DNA from: Aquabacterium sp.
Lineage (GTDB): Bacteria; Pseudomonadota; Gammaproteobacteria; Burkholderiales; Burkholderiaceae_C
Length of the DNA: 41,702 nt
Reading direction: 5' to 3'
Assembly (NCBI RefSeq): GCF_014378415.1
Contig: NZ_JACMNS010000012.1
Coordinates: 1-41,702 of the forward strand
The translations under genes were made by a program, and so were the position numbers. Within the stretch, counting starts at the first letter, position 1, and each line of letters opens with the position of its first letter. The notes below the pieces were generated by a model that ran no database searches, was not told the DNA's origin, and saw only the letters and a list, made by a program, of their open reading frames with translations. This document shows positions 15,878 to 25,695 of this stretch, piece by piece.

Positions 15878-17664
15878 ACACGCATGCCTGGCTACTTTTG
15901 GCCGCATTCAGCATTTCGCTTCTGCTGTTGGCGCCGCCCACAGGGCGCTACATCGCCAATGTGATGGAAGGCAAAGTGGGCTTCCTTGGCCGTATTGAGC
16001 GGGGCCTGTTTCGCCTGTGCGGCATCAAGGGCGACACCGAGATGGGCTGGTTGCAGTACGCGCTCGCCATCTTGCTGTTCAACGTGATTGGCGTGGTCGC
16101 GGTCTACGCCTTGCAGCGCCTGCAACTGTGGCTGCCGTTGAACCCACAAGCCATGGCGAATGTGTCGCCCGATTCGTCGTTCAACACGGCGGTGAGCTTC
16201 GTGGCCAACACCAACTGGCAGAGCTACAGCGGTGAGCAAACGATGAGCTACCTGACTCAGATGTTGGGGCTGGCGGTGCAGAACTTCCTGTCCGCGGCGA
16301 CCGGCATCGCGGTCGTCATCGCGCTCATTCGCGGGTTTGCACGCCACTCCTCCAAAAGCATCGGCAACGCCTGGGTTGATCTGACCCGTGTCACGCTTTG
16401 GGTTCTGGTCCCCATGTCATTCTTGTACGGCGTGTTCCTGGTGCAGCAAGGCGTGGTGCAAAACTTCGATGCGTACAAGAATGTGCAGACCCTGGAAGTC
16501 GTCAAATTTCAGACGCCTGCGGCCGGGCCTGACGGCCGACCATTGAAGGATGCCCAGGGCGCACCGGTGATGCAGGACCAGCGCACCGACAAGCAAACGC
16601 TCGCCATGGGGCCGGTGGCTTCGCAAGAGGCCATCAAGCTGCTGGGCACCAACGGCGGCGGCTTCTTCAACGCCAACTCGGCCCATCCTTTTGAGAACCC
16701 GACTGCCTTGACGAACTTCGTCCAGATGTTGTCCATCTTCTTGATCCCGGCGGCCCTGTGCTTCACCTTTGGCCGCATGGTTCAGGACCGGCGTCAGGGT
16801 TGGGCTGTTTTGGTCTCCATGTCACTGTTGTTCGTGGCGGGCGCCATTGGGGCCATGAGCTTTGAGCAGCAAGGCAATCCGCGCATCGCAGCCTTGGGCG
16901 TTGACCAAAGTGTCAGCTTGACCCAATCGGGTGGCAACATGGAGGGCAAGGAAACACGCTTTGGCATCGCGGACTCGGCCCTGTTAGCCACCGTCACGAC
17001 CGATGCCTCTTGCGGCGCGGTCAATGCCATGCACGACTCATTCACGCCGCTGGGCGGGATGGTGCCTTTGGTGAACATGCAGCTGGGCGAAGTGGTCTTC
17101 GGCGGCGTGGGCACAGGCCTCTACGGCATGCTGATCTTCGCCATCCTGGCCGTCTTCATTGCCGGCCTGATGATTGGGCGAACCCCTGAATACCTGGGCA
17201 AGAAAATCGAAGCCTACGAGATGAAGATGAGTTCCATCGCCATCCTCGTGACGCCATTGCTGGTCTTGCTGGGCACGGCCGTGGCCGTGATGAGTGAGGC
17301 CGGTCGGGCAGGCATCGCCAACCCGGGCGCCCATGGGTTCTCGGAAATCCTGTACGCGCTGACCTCGGCGGCCAACAACAACGGCAGCGCATTCGCGGGG
17401 CTGTCTGCCAACACGCCGTTCTACAACGTGCTCTTGGCGGTGGCGATGTGGTTCGGTCGCTTCGGGGTGATCGTGCCCGTCCTGGCCATCGCCGGTTCGC
17501 TGGCCGCCAAAAAACGCATCGCAGCCACCAGCGGCACGATGCCCACACATGGCCCGCTCTTCGTCGTGCTGCTGCTTGGCACGGTGTTGCTGGTCGGCCT
17601 GTTGAACTACGTTCCCGCCCTGGCCCTGGGCCCTGTGATTGAGCACCTCGTGCTCTGGAAGTGA
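15874..17664 (+). CDS. kdpA: K+-transporting ATPase subunit KdpA
   Basis: A 596-residue, roughly ten-helix subunit that forms the K+ selectivity filter and entry tunnel. The four pore-loop signatures are visible in order: [35 protein letters not shown] in two parts (NGGGFFN then HPFENP), [20 protein letters not shown] (in its [10 protein letters not shown] core), and [13 protein letters not shown]. The size fits the family (E. coli 557, with a somewhat longer loop here around residues 205-245). It is translationally coupled to kdpF and followed after 7 bases by kdpB. K+ moves from KdpA through a tunnel to KdpB for ATP-driven release. Confidence 0.97.
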   Translation: MNTHAWLLLAAFSISLLLLAPPTGRYIANVMEGKVGFLGRIERGLFRLCGIKGDTEMGWLQYALAILLFNVIGVVAVYALQRLQLWLPLNPQAMANVSPDSSFNTAVSFVANTNWQSYSGEQTMSYLTQMLGLAVQNFLSAATGIAVVIALIRGFARHSSKSIGNAWVDLTRVTLWVLVPMSFLYGVFLVQQGVVQNFDAYKNVQTLEVVKFQTPAAGPDGRPLKDAQGAPVMQDQRTDKQTLAMGPVASQEAIKLLGTNGGGFFNANSAHPFENPTALTNFVQMLSIFLIPAALCFTFGRMVQDRRQGWAVLVSMSLLFVAGAIGAMSFEQQGNPRIAALGVDQSVSLTQSGGNMEGKETRFGIADSALLATVTTDASCGAVNAMHDSFTPLGGMVPLVNMQLGEVVFGGVGTGLYGMLIFAILAVFIAGLMIGRTPEYLGKKIEAYEMKMSSIAILVTPLLVLLGTAVAVMSEAGRAGIANPGAHGFSEILYALTSAANNNGSAFAGLSANTPFYNVLLAVAMWFGRFGVIVPVLAIAGSLAAKKRIAATSGTMPTHGPLFVVLLLGTVLLVGLLNYVPALALGPVIEHLVLWK

Positions 17665-17671
17665 GTGACCC

Positions 17672-19762
17672 ATGACTCGCAAGACATTCAACCTCTTTGA
17701 CCCTGCGCTGATCAAGCCAGCGGTCGCCGACGCCTTCAAGAAGCTGGACCCCCGTGTCCAGTGGCGCAACCCCGTGATGTTCGTCGTCTACGTCGGCAGC
17801 ATCATTACCTCGGTGCTCTTTGTCCAGGCCCTTGGGGGCCAGGGCGAGGCGCCAGCGGGCTTCATCCTGACAGTGGCACTGTGGCTTTGGTTCACCGTGC
17901 TGTTCGCCAACTTCGCCGAGGCCTTGGCCGAGGGACGAAGCAAGGCGCAAGCCGCGTCGTTGCGCCGCCTCAAGAAGGAGACCTGGGCCAAGAAATTGGA
18001 GGATCCCCGCCAAGGCCACAAATGGCATCCGATCGAATCGCAAGATCTTCGCAAGGGCGACACCGTGATGGTGCTTGCCAACGATGTGATCCCTGCCGAT
18101 GGTGAAGTGATCGAAGGCGTGGCCTCTGTGGACGAGAGCGCCATCACCGGCGAGTCCGCCCCCGTCATCCGCGAGTCCGGCGGCGACTTCTCGGCGGTCA
18201 CGGGGGGCACGCGTGTGCTGTCGGACTGGATCGTCGTTCGGATCACCGCCAATCCCGGCGAGACCTTCGTGGACCGCATGATCGCGATGGTGGAAAGCGC
18301 CAAGCGCCAAAAAACCCCCAACGAAATCGCCCTGACGATCTTGCTGGTGGCGCTGACGATTGTCTTCCTGGCCGTGACCGCCACGCTCCTGCCTTACTCG
18401 CTGTTCAGCGTTCAGGTGGCGGCGGGCGGTTCGCCGATCTCCATCACCGTGTTGATCGCCTTGTTGGTTTGCCTCATCCCGACCACCATCGCAGGCTTGC
18501 TGTCGGCCATCGGCGTGGCAGGCATGAGCCGCATGATGCAGGCCAATGTGATCGCCACCTCCGGGCGTGCAGTGGAAGCTGCGGGCGACGTTGATGTGCT
18601 GCTGCTGGACAAGACCGGCACCATCACCTTGGGCAACCGCCACGCCTCGGCCTTCCTGCCTGCACCTGGGGTGAAAGACAGCGAACTGGCCGACGCTGCG
18701 CAACTGGCCTCCCTGGCCGACGAAACGCCCGAAGGCCGCAGCATCGTGGTGCTGGCCAAACAGAAATTTAATCTGCGCGAACGTGATATCCAGTCGCTGA
18801 ATGCCACCTTTGTTCACTTCTCCGCGCAAACACGCATGAGCGGTGTCGATCTGCCATTCGGTGAGCACTTGGCGCCGAAGATCCGGCAAGTGCGCAAAGG
18901 CGCGGCCGGTTCCATTCGCAAGCATGTCGAGGCCCTGGGCGGCACCTTCCCAGCGCCGCTGAACGCGACCATCGACGAAGTCGCTCGTCGGGGCAGCACG
19001 CCCTTGGTGGTCTCAGATGGGCTGAAGGTCCTGGGCGTCATTGAGCTCAAGGACATCGTCAAGGGCGGCATCAAGGAGCGATTCGCTGAACTGCGCCGCA
19101 TGGGCATCAAGACGGTGATGGTCACGGGCGACAACCGGCTGACGGCGGCCGCCATTGCTGCTGAGGCTGGCGTGGACGACTTCCTGGCTGAAGCCACGCC
19201 TGAGCAAAAGCTGGCCTTGATCCGCGAATACCAGGCAGGCGGCAAATTGGTGGCCATGACGGGAGACGGCACCAACGATGCGCCCGCCTTGGCCCAGGCC
19301 GACGTGGCCGTGGCGATGAACTCGGGCACGCAAGCCGCCAAAGAGGCGGGCAACATGGTGGACTTGGACAGCAACCCTACCAAGCTGATCGAGGTGGTGG
19401 AGACCGGCAAGCAGATGCTGATGACACGCGGCTCGCTCACCACGTTCAGCATTGCCAACGACATCGCTAAATACTTCGCCATCATCCCAGCGGCTTTCGT
19501 CACCACCTATCCGCAGCTGAGTGCGCTCAATGTGATGCAGTTGGGCAGTCCGTCGTCGGCCATCCTGTCGGCCGTGATTTTCAACGCGCTGATCATCATT
19601 TTCCTGATCCCGCTGGCGCTCAATGGCGTGCCCTACAAGGCCTTGGGTGCGGCCGTGTTGCTGCGCCGAAATTTGCTGATTTATGGCCTTGGTGGGGTGA
19701 TCGTGCCCTTCATCGGCATCAAGGTGATCGACCTGATCATCACTGCCACCGGTTTGGTTTGA
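17672..19762 (+). CDS. kdpB: K+-transporting P-type ATPase subunit KdpB
   Basis: A 696-residue P-type ATPase, the energy-coupling subunit of Kdp. The actuator motif is ITGES (159-162), the phosphorylation site LDKTGTIT (Asp313), the nucleotide-binding region includes KGAAGSI, and the hinge is [11 protein letters not shown] (Asp532). Membrane spans are near residues 35-75, 220-280 and 585-690. The TGES Ser near residue 162 is the site that is inhibited by phosphorylation at high K+ in E. coli KdpB. It lies between kdpA and kdpC, which follow the standard order. The stop is 13 bases from the kdpC start. Confidence 0.97.
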   Translation: MTRKTFNLFDPALIKPAVADAFKKLDPRVQWRNPVMFVVYVGSIITSVLFVQALGGQGEAPAGFILTVALWLWFTVLFANFAEALAEGRSKAQAASLRRLKKETWAKKLEDPRQGHKWHPIESQDLRKGDTVMVLANDVIPADGEVIEGVASVDESAITGESAPVIRESGGDFSAVTGGTRVLSDWIVVRITANPGETFVDRMIAMVESAKRQKTPNEIALTILLVALTIVFLAVTATLLPYSLFSVQVAAGGSPISITVLIALLVCLIPTTIAGLLSAIGVAGMSRMMQANVIATSGRAVEAAGDVDVLLLDKTGTITLGNRHASAFLPAPGVKDSELADAAQLASLADETPEGRSIVVLAKQKFNLRERDIQSLNATFVHFSAQTRMSGVDLPFGEHLAPKIRQVRKGAAGSIRKHVEALGGTFPAPLNATIDEVARRGSTPLVVSDGLKVLGVIELKDIVKGGIKERFAELRRMGIKTVMVTGDNRLTAAAIAAEAGVDDFLAEATPEQKLALIREYQAGGKLVAMTGDGTNDAPALAQADVAVAMNSGTQAAKEAGNMVDLDSNPTKLIEVVETGKQMLMTRGSLTTFSIANDIAKYFAIIPAAFVTTYPQLSALNVMQLGSPSSAILSAVIFNALIIIFLIPLALNGVPYKALGAAVLLRRNLLIYGLGGVIVPFIGIKVIDLIITATGLV

Positions 19763-19775
19763 TTTGGAGCACACC

Positions 19776-20363
19776 ATGAACACCATGAACACCATGATTC
19801 GCCCCGCCGTGAGCCTGTTCGTCTTGCTGACCGTGGTCACCGGCGTCGTCTATCCGCTGGCGGTGACCGGCGTCGCCAAGGCGGCTTTCCCGCACCAGGC
19901 AGAAGGCAGTCTGATCGTGAAGCAGGGCAAGGTGATCGGCTCATCGCTGATTGGCCAGAACTTCATTGAACCCAAATATTTTTGGGGGCGTCCTTCGGCC
20001 ACGGGCCCGATGCCGTACAACGCCAGCGGCTCAGGCGGCTCGAACCAGGGCCCCTTGAATCCCGCCTTGGTGGAGGCCGTCAAAGGCCGGATCGATGCCT
20101 TGAAGGCTGCTGACCCAGGCAACGCATTGCCCGTCCCGATTGATCTGGTCTCCACGTCGGCCAGTGGCCTGGATCCACACATCAGCATCGCCGCTGCGCA
20201 ATACCAGGCCGCCCGCGTGGCGCGTGTTCGCGGGCTTTCAAACGAGGCCGTTCATGCCGCGATCACCCGTCACAGCGAAGGTCGCCTGTTTGGCCTGTTG
20301 GGTGAAGCCCGGGTGAACGTGCTCGAGCTCAACCTGGAACTCGACCAGACGCTTGCTCATTGA
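19776..20363 (+). CDS. kdpC: K+-transporting ATPase subunit KdpC
   Basis: A 195-residue subunit with one N-terminal membrane helix ([21 protein letters not shown]) and a periplasmic/extracytoplasmic domain. Signature segments are [32 protein letters not shown] and the conserved [10 protein letters not shown]. KdpC stabilises KdpA-KdpB contact and raises K+ affinity. Three ATGs sit in a tandem 9-base repeat (AACACCATG) at 19776, 19785 and 19794; 19776 is chosen because GGAG (19766-19769) is 6 bases upstream. A 71-base gap then leads to kdpD. Confidence 0.95.
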   Translation: MNTMNTMIRPAVSLFVLLTVVTGVVYPLAVTGVAKAAFPHQAEGSLIVKQGKVIGSSLIGQNFIEPKYFWGRPSATGPMPYNASGSGGSNQGPLNPALVEAVKGRIDALKAADPGNALPVPIDLVSTSASGLDPHISIAAAQYQAARVARVRGLSNEAVHAAITRHSEGRLFGLLGEARVNVLELNLELDQTLAH

Positions 20364-20434
20364 AGCGCAAAGGCGGCAGTGTGGGTATCCTTGGGTCATC
20401 GGCTTGATCACGCTGATGGTCGCCGTGAAAATAA

Positions 20435-23164
20435 ATGCCAATGACTGACACACGCCCAAACCCAGACCACCTGCTGGCGCGCTTGAAGCAGGCGCAAGCG
20501 CGGGCGCAAAGGGGCAAGCTGAAGATATTCTTTGGCGCCTCTGCGGGCGTTGGCAAAACTTACGCCATGTTGTCGGCTGCGCGCAGTTTCAAGCAGCAAG
20601 GCGTGGGCGTCCTCATCGGCGTCATCGAGACCCATGGCCGGGCAGAAACCGAGGCCCTGGTAGAGGGCTTGGATCGGCTCCCCCTCAAAGAGGTTCTTCA
20701 CAGAGACCGAACCCTCAAGGAGTTCGATCTGGATGGCGCATTGACGCGAAAGCCCCAGCTCATCCTGGTTGACGAGTTGGCACATTCCAATGCCCCCGGT
20801 TCGCGTCATCCCAAGCGTTGGCAGGATGTGGAAGAGCTGCTGAACGCTGGGATCGACGTGTGGTCGACCATGAACGTGCAGCATCTGGAAAGCCTGAACG
20901 ATGTCGTCACCGGCATCACGGGCATCCGGGTCTGGGAAACGGTGCCCGACCGCGTCTTTGACGAAACAGACGAGGTCGTCATCGTCGACTTGCCGCCCGA
21001 GGAACTGCTCAAACGCCTGAAGGAAGGCAAGGTATACCTGCCACAGCAGGCCGAGCGCGCAGTGCGCAACTTCTTTCGCAAAGGCAACCTCATCGCGTTG
21101 CGGGAGCTGGCACTTCGCCGCACCGCCGACAGGGTGGATGACGACATGCTGCAGTACCGCAGCACCTTGTCAGTGGCACCTGTATGGCAAACACGCGAGT
21201 CTTTGCTGGTGTGCATCGGCCCCGACGAGCGATCAGAAAAACTGGTGAGAGGAGCCGCCCGCATGGCGGCGCAATTGGGTGTGCCCTGGCACTGCATCTA
21301 TGTTGAAACGCCCAAGCTTCAGCGGCTTCCCGATGCCACCCGGCACCGAATCCTTCGGGCACTGAAGCTTGCCGAGGATGCCGGTGCGACCACGGCCACG
21401 CTGGCAGGCCATGCATTGGCCAAAACCATTGCCAAGTACGCGCACGATCACAATTTGTCCCGGGTCGTGTTGGGGCGCGACACCGCCCGAAAAGCGCAGC
21501 ATTGGCGCCCCATCCTTGCCGACGCGGTAGGTGCGCTGGCCGTTGACTTAGACTTGATTCAAATCGCGCTGCCAGCCAATGAGCGAGGCAGCAATGAGCG
21601 GGGCAGCCGAAAGCCAAACCTGGCAGAGGGCAACAAAGACGAGGCGGCCATGCTCCCCAAGCGTTGGCGCCCTTACCTGTGGAGCGCGGCCGCCTGTGCG
21701 CTCGTGACACTGCTGATGGCGCCCCTCCATTTTTTGCTTGACACGGCCAACATCGTCATGCTTTTCTTGCTGGCGGTCGTCTTTGTTGCTGTCAGATTCG
21801 GACGGGGCCCCGCCGTGATGGCCGCCTTCATGAGCGTCGGGGCCTTCGACTTCTTCTATGTGGCGCCTCGCTATGCTTTCAGCGTCAGTGATGCGCAGTA
21901 TTTGTTGACTTTCGCGGTCATGCTGATCGTGGCCCTGGTGATCGGACAACTGACCGCGGGCCTGAAGTTTCAGGCCCGCGTGGCCACGCTCCGTGAAGAG
22001 CGGGTGAGCGCTTTGTACAAAATGTCCAGGGATCTGTCCGGCGCCTTGATGGCAGAGCAGATTGCCGAGATTGCTGGCCGGTTTCTGCGCTCTGAGTTTG
22101 AGTCCAGGTCAGCGCTCATGGTCAGCGATCTGAACGACCGGGTGATGCCCGCTTTGCCGCAACCCGACCTGCCAAACGGCATCGACCTGGGCATCGCGCA
22201 ATGGGCTTTCGACCATGCCGAAACCGCGGGCTATGGCACTGACACCCTGCCTGGCTCCCCTTTGCTTTACGTCCCACTCAAGGCGCCCATGCGCGTTCGG
22301 GGGATCGTGGTCCTGGAGCCCAAAAATCCTGAACGCCTGCTGGGCCCAGAGCAACGCCGCTTGCTCGATACCTGCGCCTCGCTGTTGGCGATTTCACTTG
22401 AGCGGGTGCACTATGTCAATGTGGCTCAAAGCACCACCGTGCAGATGGAATCAGAACGGCTTCGACACTCCTTGCTGGCGGCCATTTCGCATGACCTGCG
22501 TACACCGCTGGCGGCACTGGTGGGCATGGCCGACACCTTGGCTTTGAGCCGCGCGCCGGGCGATCCGCAGGGCGAGATGCTGGTCTCGATCCGCGAGTCG
22601 GCTTTGCGGATGAACGCGCAGGTCAACAATCTGCTCGACATGGCGCGCCTTCAATCCGGCCAAGTCCATCTGAACTTGCAATGGCAGCCTCTGGAAGAAG
22701 TCGTCGGCAGCGCGCTGCGATCAATGATGGGCGCGCTTGAACCTCGGCGCGTCCGGGTGGATTTGCCCGACGACCTGCCATTGCTGAACATTGACGCTGT
22801 GTTGTTTGAGCGGGTGCTGTGCAATTTGCTGGAAAACGCGGTCAAGTACACCCCGCCTGGCAGCCCGATTGCGATCAGCGCGTCGTCATCCAGCGACAGC
22901 GTTCAACTCACGGTGTCCGATGAAGGCCCTGGCTTGCCCAAGGGGCGCGAAGCCACCATTTTTGAGATGTTCGAGCGTGGCAACAAAGAAGGTGCGACGC
23001 CAGGGGTGGGCCTTGGATTGGCCATCTGCCGCGCCATCGTCGAAGCCCACGGCGGCGCCATCCATGGCGAAACGCGAGCCCAAGGAGGCGCTCGATTCAC
23101 CATCGAGCTGCAACGTGGCACACCGCCATCCATCGACGACATTGAAGGCATCAATGATGTTTGA
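20435..23164 (+). CDS. kdpD: Osmosensitive K+ channel histidine kinase KdpD
   Basis: A 909-residue membrane sensor kinase controlling kdp expression under K+ limitation. The N-terminal KdpD domain carries a Walker A motif (GASAGVGKT, 34-42) and a Walker B-like VDELAHSN (112-119). A universal-stress-protein-like domain spans about 250-380, four membrane helices about 412-508, then a GAF-like region. The HisKA domain has the phospho-acceptor His686 (AISHDLRTPL), and the HATPase follows (NLLENAVKYTPPGSP, then DEGPGLPKG, GVGLGLAICRAIVEAHGG). Full-length and intact. ATG 20435 is used; 20441 is also possible. kdpE follows after 12 bases. Confidence 0.96.
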   Translation: MPMTDTRPNPDHLLARLKQAQARAQRGKLKIFFGASAGVGKTYAMLSAARSFKQQGVGVLIGVIETHGRAETEALVEGLDRLPLKEVLHRDRTLKEFDLDGALTRKPQLILVDELAHSNAPGSRHPKRWQDVEELLNAGIDVWSTMNVQHLESLNDVVTGITGIRVWETVPDRVFDETDEVVIVDLPPEELLKRLKEGKVYLPQQAERAVRNFFRKGNLIALRELALRRTADRVDDDMLQYRSTLSVAPVWQTRESLLVCIGPDERSEKLVRGAARMAAQLGVPWHCIYVETPKLQRLPDATRHRILRALKLAEDAGATTATLAGHALAKTIAKYAHDHNLSRVVLGRDTARKAQHWRPILADAVGALAVDLDLIQIALPANERGSNERGSRKPNLAEGNKDEAAMLPKRWRPYLWSAAACALVTLLMAPLHFLLDTANIVMLFLLAVVFVAVRFGRGPAVMAAFMSVGAFDFFYVAPRYAFSVSDAQYLLTFAVMLIVALVIGQLTAGLKFQARVATLREERVSALYKMSRDLSGALMAEQIAEIAGRFLRSEFESRSALMVSDLNDRVMPALPQPDLPNGIDLGIAQWAFDHAETAGYGTDTLPGSPLLYVPLKAPMRVRGIVVLEPKNPERLLGPEQRRLLDTCASLLAISLERVHYVNVAQSTTVQMESERLRHSLLAAISHDLRTPLAALVGMADTLALSRAPGDPQGEMLVSIRESALRMNAQVNNLLDMARLQSGQVHLNLQWQPLEEVVGSALRSMMGALEPRRVRVDLPDDLPLLNIDAVLFERVLCNLLENAVKYTPPGSPIAISASSSSDSVQLTVSDEGPGLPKGREATIFEMFERGNKEGATPGVGLGLAICRAIVEAHGGAIHGETRAQGGARFTIELQRGTPPSIDDIEGINDV

Positions 23165-23176
23165 GAGGGCTATTCC

Positions 23177-23869
23177 ATGAGCGAGCCGACACCCAAGGTT
23201 CTGTTGATCGAGGACGAAGAGAAGATCCGGCGCTTCGTGCGCCTTGCATTGGAGCGAGAAGGGTTCGAGGTGCACGAGGCGGGCACCGTTGAGCGCGGAT
23301 TGATTGAGGCTGGAACCCGCAGGCCGGATTTGGTGGTGCTGGATCTGGGCCTGCCTGATGGCGATGGCCTGGACCTGATTCGCGATCTGCGGGCCTGGTC
23401 GGATGTCCCGGTCCTGGTGCTTTCCGCGCGCACCGCCGAGCTTGACAAGGTCGGTGCCTTGGATGCGGGCGCGGATGACTATCTGGTCAAGCCGTTCAGC
23501 GCCGTTGAATTGGTGGCCCGTGTGCGCGCGCACTTGCGGCGTCGGACAAGCGGCATGACCGATGGCAGCACCGTGATCGAATTCTCAGATGTCAAAATTG
23601 ACCTGGTGCGCCGAACGGTGGAACGTGCGGGTCAATCAGTGCATCTGACCCCGAACGAATACAGATTGCTCACGCACCTCACGAGTCATCCCCACTGTGT
23701 GCTGACGCATCGCCAGGTATTGACGGCGGTATGGGGCGCCAACCACAGCCAGGACACCCACTACCTTCGCGTTTACATGGTCCAGTTGCGCAAGAAAATT
23801 GAAATCGACCCGTCCCGGCCCCGATACCTGATCACCGAGACCGGCGTTGGGTACAGGTTCGTACCTTGA
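23177..23869 (+). CDS. kdpE: Response regulator KdpE
   Basis: A 230-residue OmpR-type response regulator. The receiver domain has the acidic pair (E12-D13-E14), phosphoacceptor Asp56 (DLVVLDLGLPDGDG), LSARTAELDKV, and Lys at KPFSAVEL. The winged-helix DNA-binding domain (VHLTPNEYRLL, HLRVYMVQLRKKIE type pattern, RYLITETGVGYRF) ends the protein. It should activate kdpFABC when phosphorylated by KdpD. Its stop codon overlaps a possible TTG start of the next gene, so the downstream EIIA gene is co-transcribed. Confidence 0.96.
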   Translation: MSEPTPKVLLIEDEEKIRRFVRLALEREGFEVHEAGTVERGLIEAGTRRPDLVVLDLGLPDGDGLDLIRDLRAWSDVPVLVLSARTAELDKVGALDAGADDYLVKPFSAVELVARVRAHLRRRTSGMTDGSTVIEFSDVKIDLVRRTVERAGQSVHLTPNEYRLLTHLTSHPHCVLTHRQVLTAVWGANHSQDTHYLRVYMVQLRKKIEIDPSRPRYLITETGVGYRFVP

Positions 23870-23889
23870 GATTGAATCAGGATGCCCCA

Positions 23890-24381
23890 ATGGTGAACAG
23901 CATGACGAAAGTTAAGAACTGGTTGCAGCCCCAGAAAATTTTGCTTGATGTCGATGTGCGAGACCAAGCCGACGCGCTCAAGTTCATCGCGGAGTCGGTC
24001 GGTCAAGCGCACGGACTTGATACTGGGGCCATTTTCAGAGCCCTGTCACGGCGCGAGCAAGCCGCATCGACAGCACTCGGCGATGGCTTCGCCATCCCCC
24101 ACGCCAGGATAGGCGGGATCGAACGCCCTTTGACGCTGTTCATCCGCACGAAGCGAGGCCTCGACTTTCTGGCGCCAGACGGCAGACCCGTGTCCGACCT
24201 GCTGGCCATCATCGTGCCGCTGGATGGTGACAAAGACGATCACCTTCGTTTGCTTTCCCTGGTCGTCAGGCTCTTTTCTGACCGCGACTTCCGCCGTGGG
24301 TTGGACACCGCGCCGAGTGCCGCCGCAGCGCAAGCGTTGTTCCAGGTCGCGATCGCACACATGGCGACCGACGATCTTTAG
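23890..24381 (+). CDS. PTS EIIA-type (PtsN-like) protein in the kdp operon
   Basis: A 163-residue soluble phosphocarrier-type protein of the PTS EIIA-2/nitrogen family. The active-site His71 sits in GDGFAIPHARIGGI, with FALSRREQAASTALG before it and DHLRLLSLVVRLFSD after it; E. coli PtsN has 163 residues and His73. ATG 23890 is used (AGGA 7 bases upstream); a TTG at 23866 overlapping the kdpE stop would add eight residues. Established in E. coli: unphosphorylated PtsN binds KdpD and raises kdp expression. Its place directly after kdpE suggests a dedicated version of this link. No other PTS gene is in the window. Confidence 0.82.
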   Translation: MVNSMTKVKNWLQPQKILLDVDVRDQADALKFIAESVGQAHGLDTGAIFRALSRREQAASTALGDGFAIPHARIGGIERPLTLFIRTKRGLDFLAPDGRPVSDLLAIIVPLDGDKDDHLRLLSLVVRLFSDRDFRRGLDTAPSAAAAQALFQVAIAHMATDDL

Positions 24382-24444
24382 CGAAGGTCAAGCCTTACTC
24401 AATGTCCAGGCTGACGCTCAGACCCGCAACAATCTATTTACATA

Positions 24445-24466
24445 CATTATATTTATTGATATATTG
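24445..24466. promoter_or_regulatory. Operator dyad of the sulfur-responsive repressor
   Basis: An imperfect inverted repeat CATTATAT (24445-24452) and ATATATTG (24459-24466), 7 of 8 paired with a 6-base spacer, ends 4 bases before the repressor ATG. The surrounding 24432-24466 is strongly AT-rich against its neighbours. AT-rich dyads of this kind at the repressor's own promoter are known for BigR-type ArsR proteins. Binding is inferred. Confidence 0.65.
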
Positions 24467-24470
24467 ACTC

Positions 24471-24791
24471 ATGCTTGCAATCGCCACAGCCATCGACCCC
24501 AACCTGCTGCGCGGCGCGGCCAGTCGAGCTGTCAGCGCACTGAAGGTGTTGGCCAACGAAGACCGTCTGCTCCTGCTGTGCCAACTCTCGCAAGGCGAGC
24601 GCTGTGTCAGTGAGCTTGAAGCGCAACTCGACATCCGCCAGCCCACCTTGTCGCAGCAACTCCGTGTTCTGCGGACCCAAGGCGTGGTTGCCACACGCCG
24701 AGACGGCAAGCAAATCTTTTACAGCGTCGCAGACCCTGCCTTGCTCGACATCCTCGCGCTGTTGTACCGCCTCTATTGCCCACAGGAGTAA
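24471..24791 (+). CDS. bigR: ArsR-family persulfide sensor, BigR/SqrR/YgaV type
   Basis: A 106-residue ArsR-family winged-helix repressor (NEDRLLLLCQLSQGERCVSEL, then RQPTLSQQLRVLRTQGVV and RRDGKQIFYSVADP). Cys37 (LLLLC) and Cys103 (RLYC) are 66 residues apart, the same spacing as the two sensing cysteines in SqrR (41/107) and BigR (42/108) that form a polysulfide bridge and release DNA. A third Cys45 is extra. A metal-binding ArsR CxC motif is absent. It is followed 3 bases later by a YeeE transporter gene, and an operator dyad precedes it. The symbol is by family. Confidence 0.85.
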   Translation: MLAIATAIDPNLLRGAASRAVSALKVLANEDRLLLLCQLSQGERCVSELEAQLDIRQPTLSQQLRVLRTQGVVATRRDGKQIFYSVADPALLDILALLYRLYCPQE

Positions 24792-24794
24792 GCC

Positions 24795-25229
24795 ATGTCT
24801 GTTGACTGGAACGCCTTCACGCCGTGGACCTCCTTGACCGGAGGCGTGCTCATCGGCCTGGCCGTGGCCATGTTTGCGCTGTTGAACGGACGCATCGCTG
24901 GCATCAGCGGTGTGCTCGGGGGCCTGCTCGCGCCGACACCAGGTGATGTGCTTTGGCGAATCGCCTTTGTGCTCGGGCTGGTCGGCTCTCCGCTGGTCTA
25001 TGCCTGGTTCGCCGAACTGCCCAAGCCCAACATTGACACGGGATACGGCTGGTTGACCATCGCAGGCCTGCTCGTCGGGATCGGCACGCGCTATGGCTCG
25101 GGCTGCACCAGCGGGCATGGCGTCTGCGGGCTGTCAAGGCTGTCGCCTCGGTCCATCGTGGCGACGGGCTGCTTCATGGGTGCCGGCTTTGCGACCGTGT
25201 TTGTGCTTCGCCACCTGCTGAGGCTTTGA
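24795..25229 (+). CDS. YeeE/YedE half-transporter, first subunit
   Basis: A 144-residue membrane protein with about four helices. It matches the N-terminal half of the YeeE/YedE family (TsuA-like), with conserved cysteines in GSGCTSGHGVCG (C104, C111) and Gly-rich helices (GGVLIGLAVAMFALLNGRIAGISG). TsuA/YeeE imports thiosulfate using conserved cysteines; two-gene versions such as PmpAB have each half as a separate subunit. It is 3 bases after the repressor and 10 bases before its partner. Thiosulfate or a persulfide is the likely substrate, but the sequence does not fix which. Confidence 0.85.
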   Translation: MSVDWNAFTPWTSLTGGVLIGLAVAMFALLNGRIAGISGVLGGLLAPTPGDVLWRIAFVLGLVGSPLVYAWFAELPKPNIDTGYGWLTIAGLLVGIGTRYGSGCTSGHGVCGLSRLSPRSIVATGCFMGAGFATVFVLRHLLRL

Positions 25230-25239
25230 GAGGATTTCC

Positions 25240-25695
25240 ATGACCACCTTGACTTCGCTGCTTGCCGGCCTTTTGTTCGGGCTGGGCCTCCTTGTTTCCG
25301 GGATGGCCAACCCCACCAAAGTCCTCGGCTTCCTCGATCTGGCCGGGGCCTGGGACCCTTCACTCGGATTGGTGATGGCAGGCGCCGTATCCGTTGCGGC
25401 CATGGCGTTCGTCCTGGCAAGCAAGCGCACGCTGTCGCTCCTGGGCGCCACGATGCGGCTGCCCACGGCGCGCCACATAGACCGTCGGCTCGTTGGCGGC
25501 AGCCTGCTTTTTGGCATCGGGTGGGGCTTGGCAGGTTTTTGCCCTGGTCCAGCGCTGGTGGCCGTTGGCATGGGGATGATCAAAGCGTTTGTGTTTGTCG
25601 CCGCCATGCTGGTTGGAATGGGCGCATTCGAACTGTTTGAGCGTCGCAAGAGTCGGCCTTCGCGGCGAGAAGAAACGAGTGGGGTATCGTCATGA
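25240..25695 (+). CDS. YeeE/YedE half-transporter, second subunit (DUF6691)
   Basis: A 151-residue membrane protein with about four helices, the C-terminal half of a YeeE/YedE transporter. It has the GMANPTKVLGFLDL motif near the N-terminus and the conserved Cys101 in GWGLAGFCPGPALV. It should pair with the 144-residue product just upstream to form a full transporter of about eight or nine helices. A basic tail (ERRKSRPSRREE) faces the cytoplasm by the positive-inside rule. Its stop overlaps the DUF599 gene start by 4 bases. Confidence 0.85.
   Translation: MTTLTSLLAGLLFGLGLLVSGMANPTKVLGFLDLAGAWDPSLGLVMAGAVSVAAMAFVLASKRTLSLLGATMRLPTARHIDRRLVGGSLLFGIGWGLAGFCPGPALVAVGMGMIKAFVFVAAMLVGMGAFELFERRKSRPSRREETSGVSS

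Noticed and set aside
17156-18925. 589-residue open frame opposite kdpA/kdpB
   Set aside because: Crosses two conserved genes on the other strand and has no domain.
24388-24417. Weak hairpin after the PtsN-like gene as a terminator
   Set aside because: The stem has a bulge and no U-tract.
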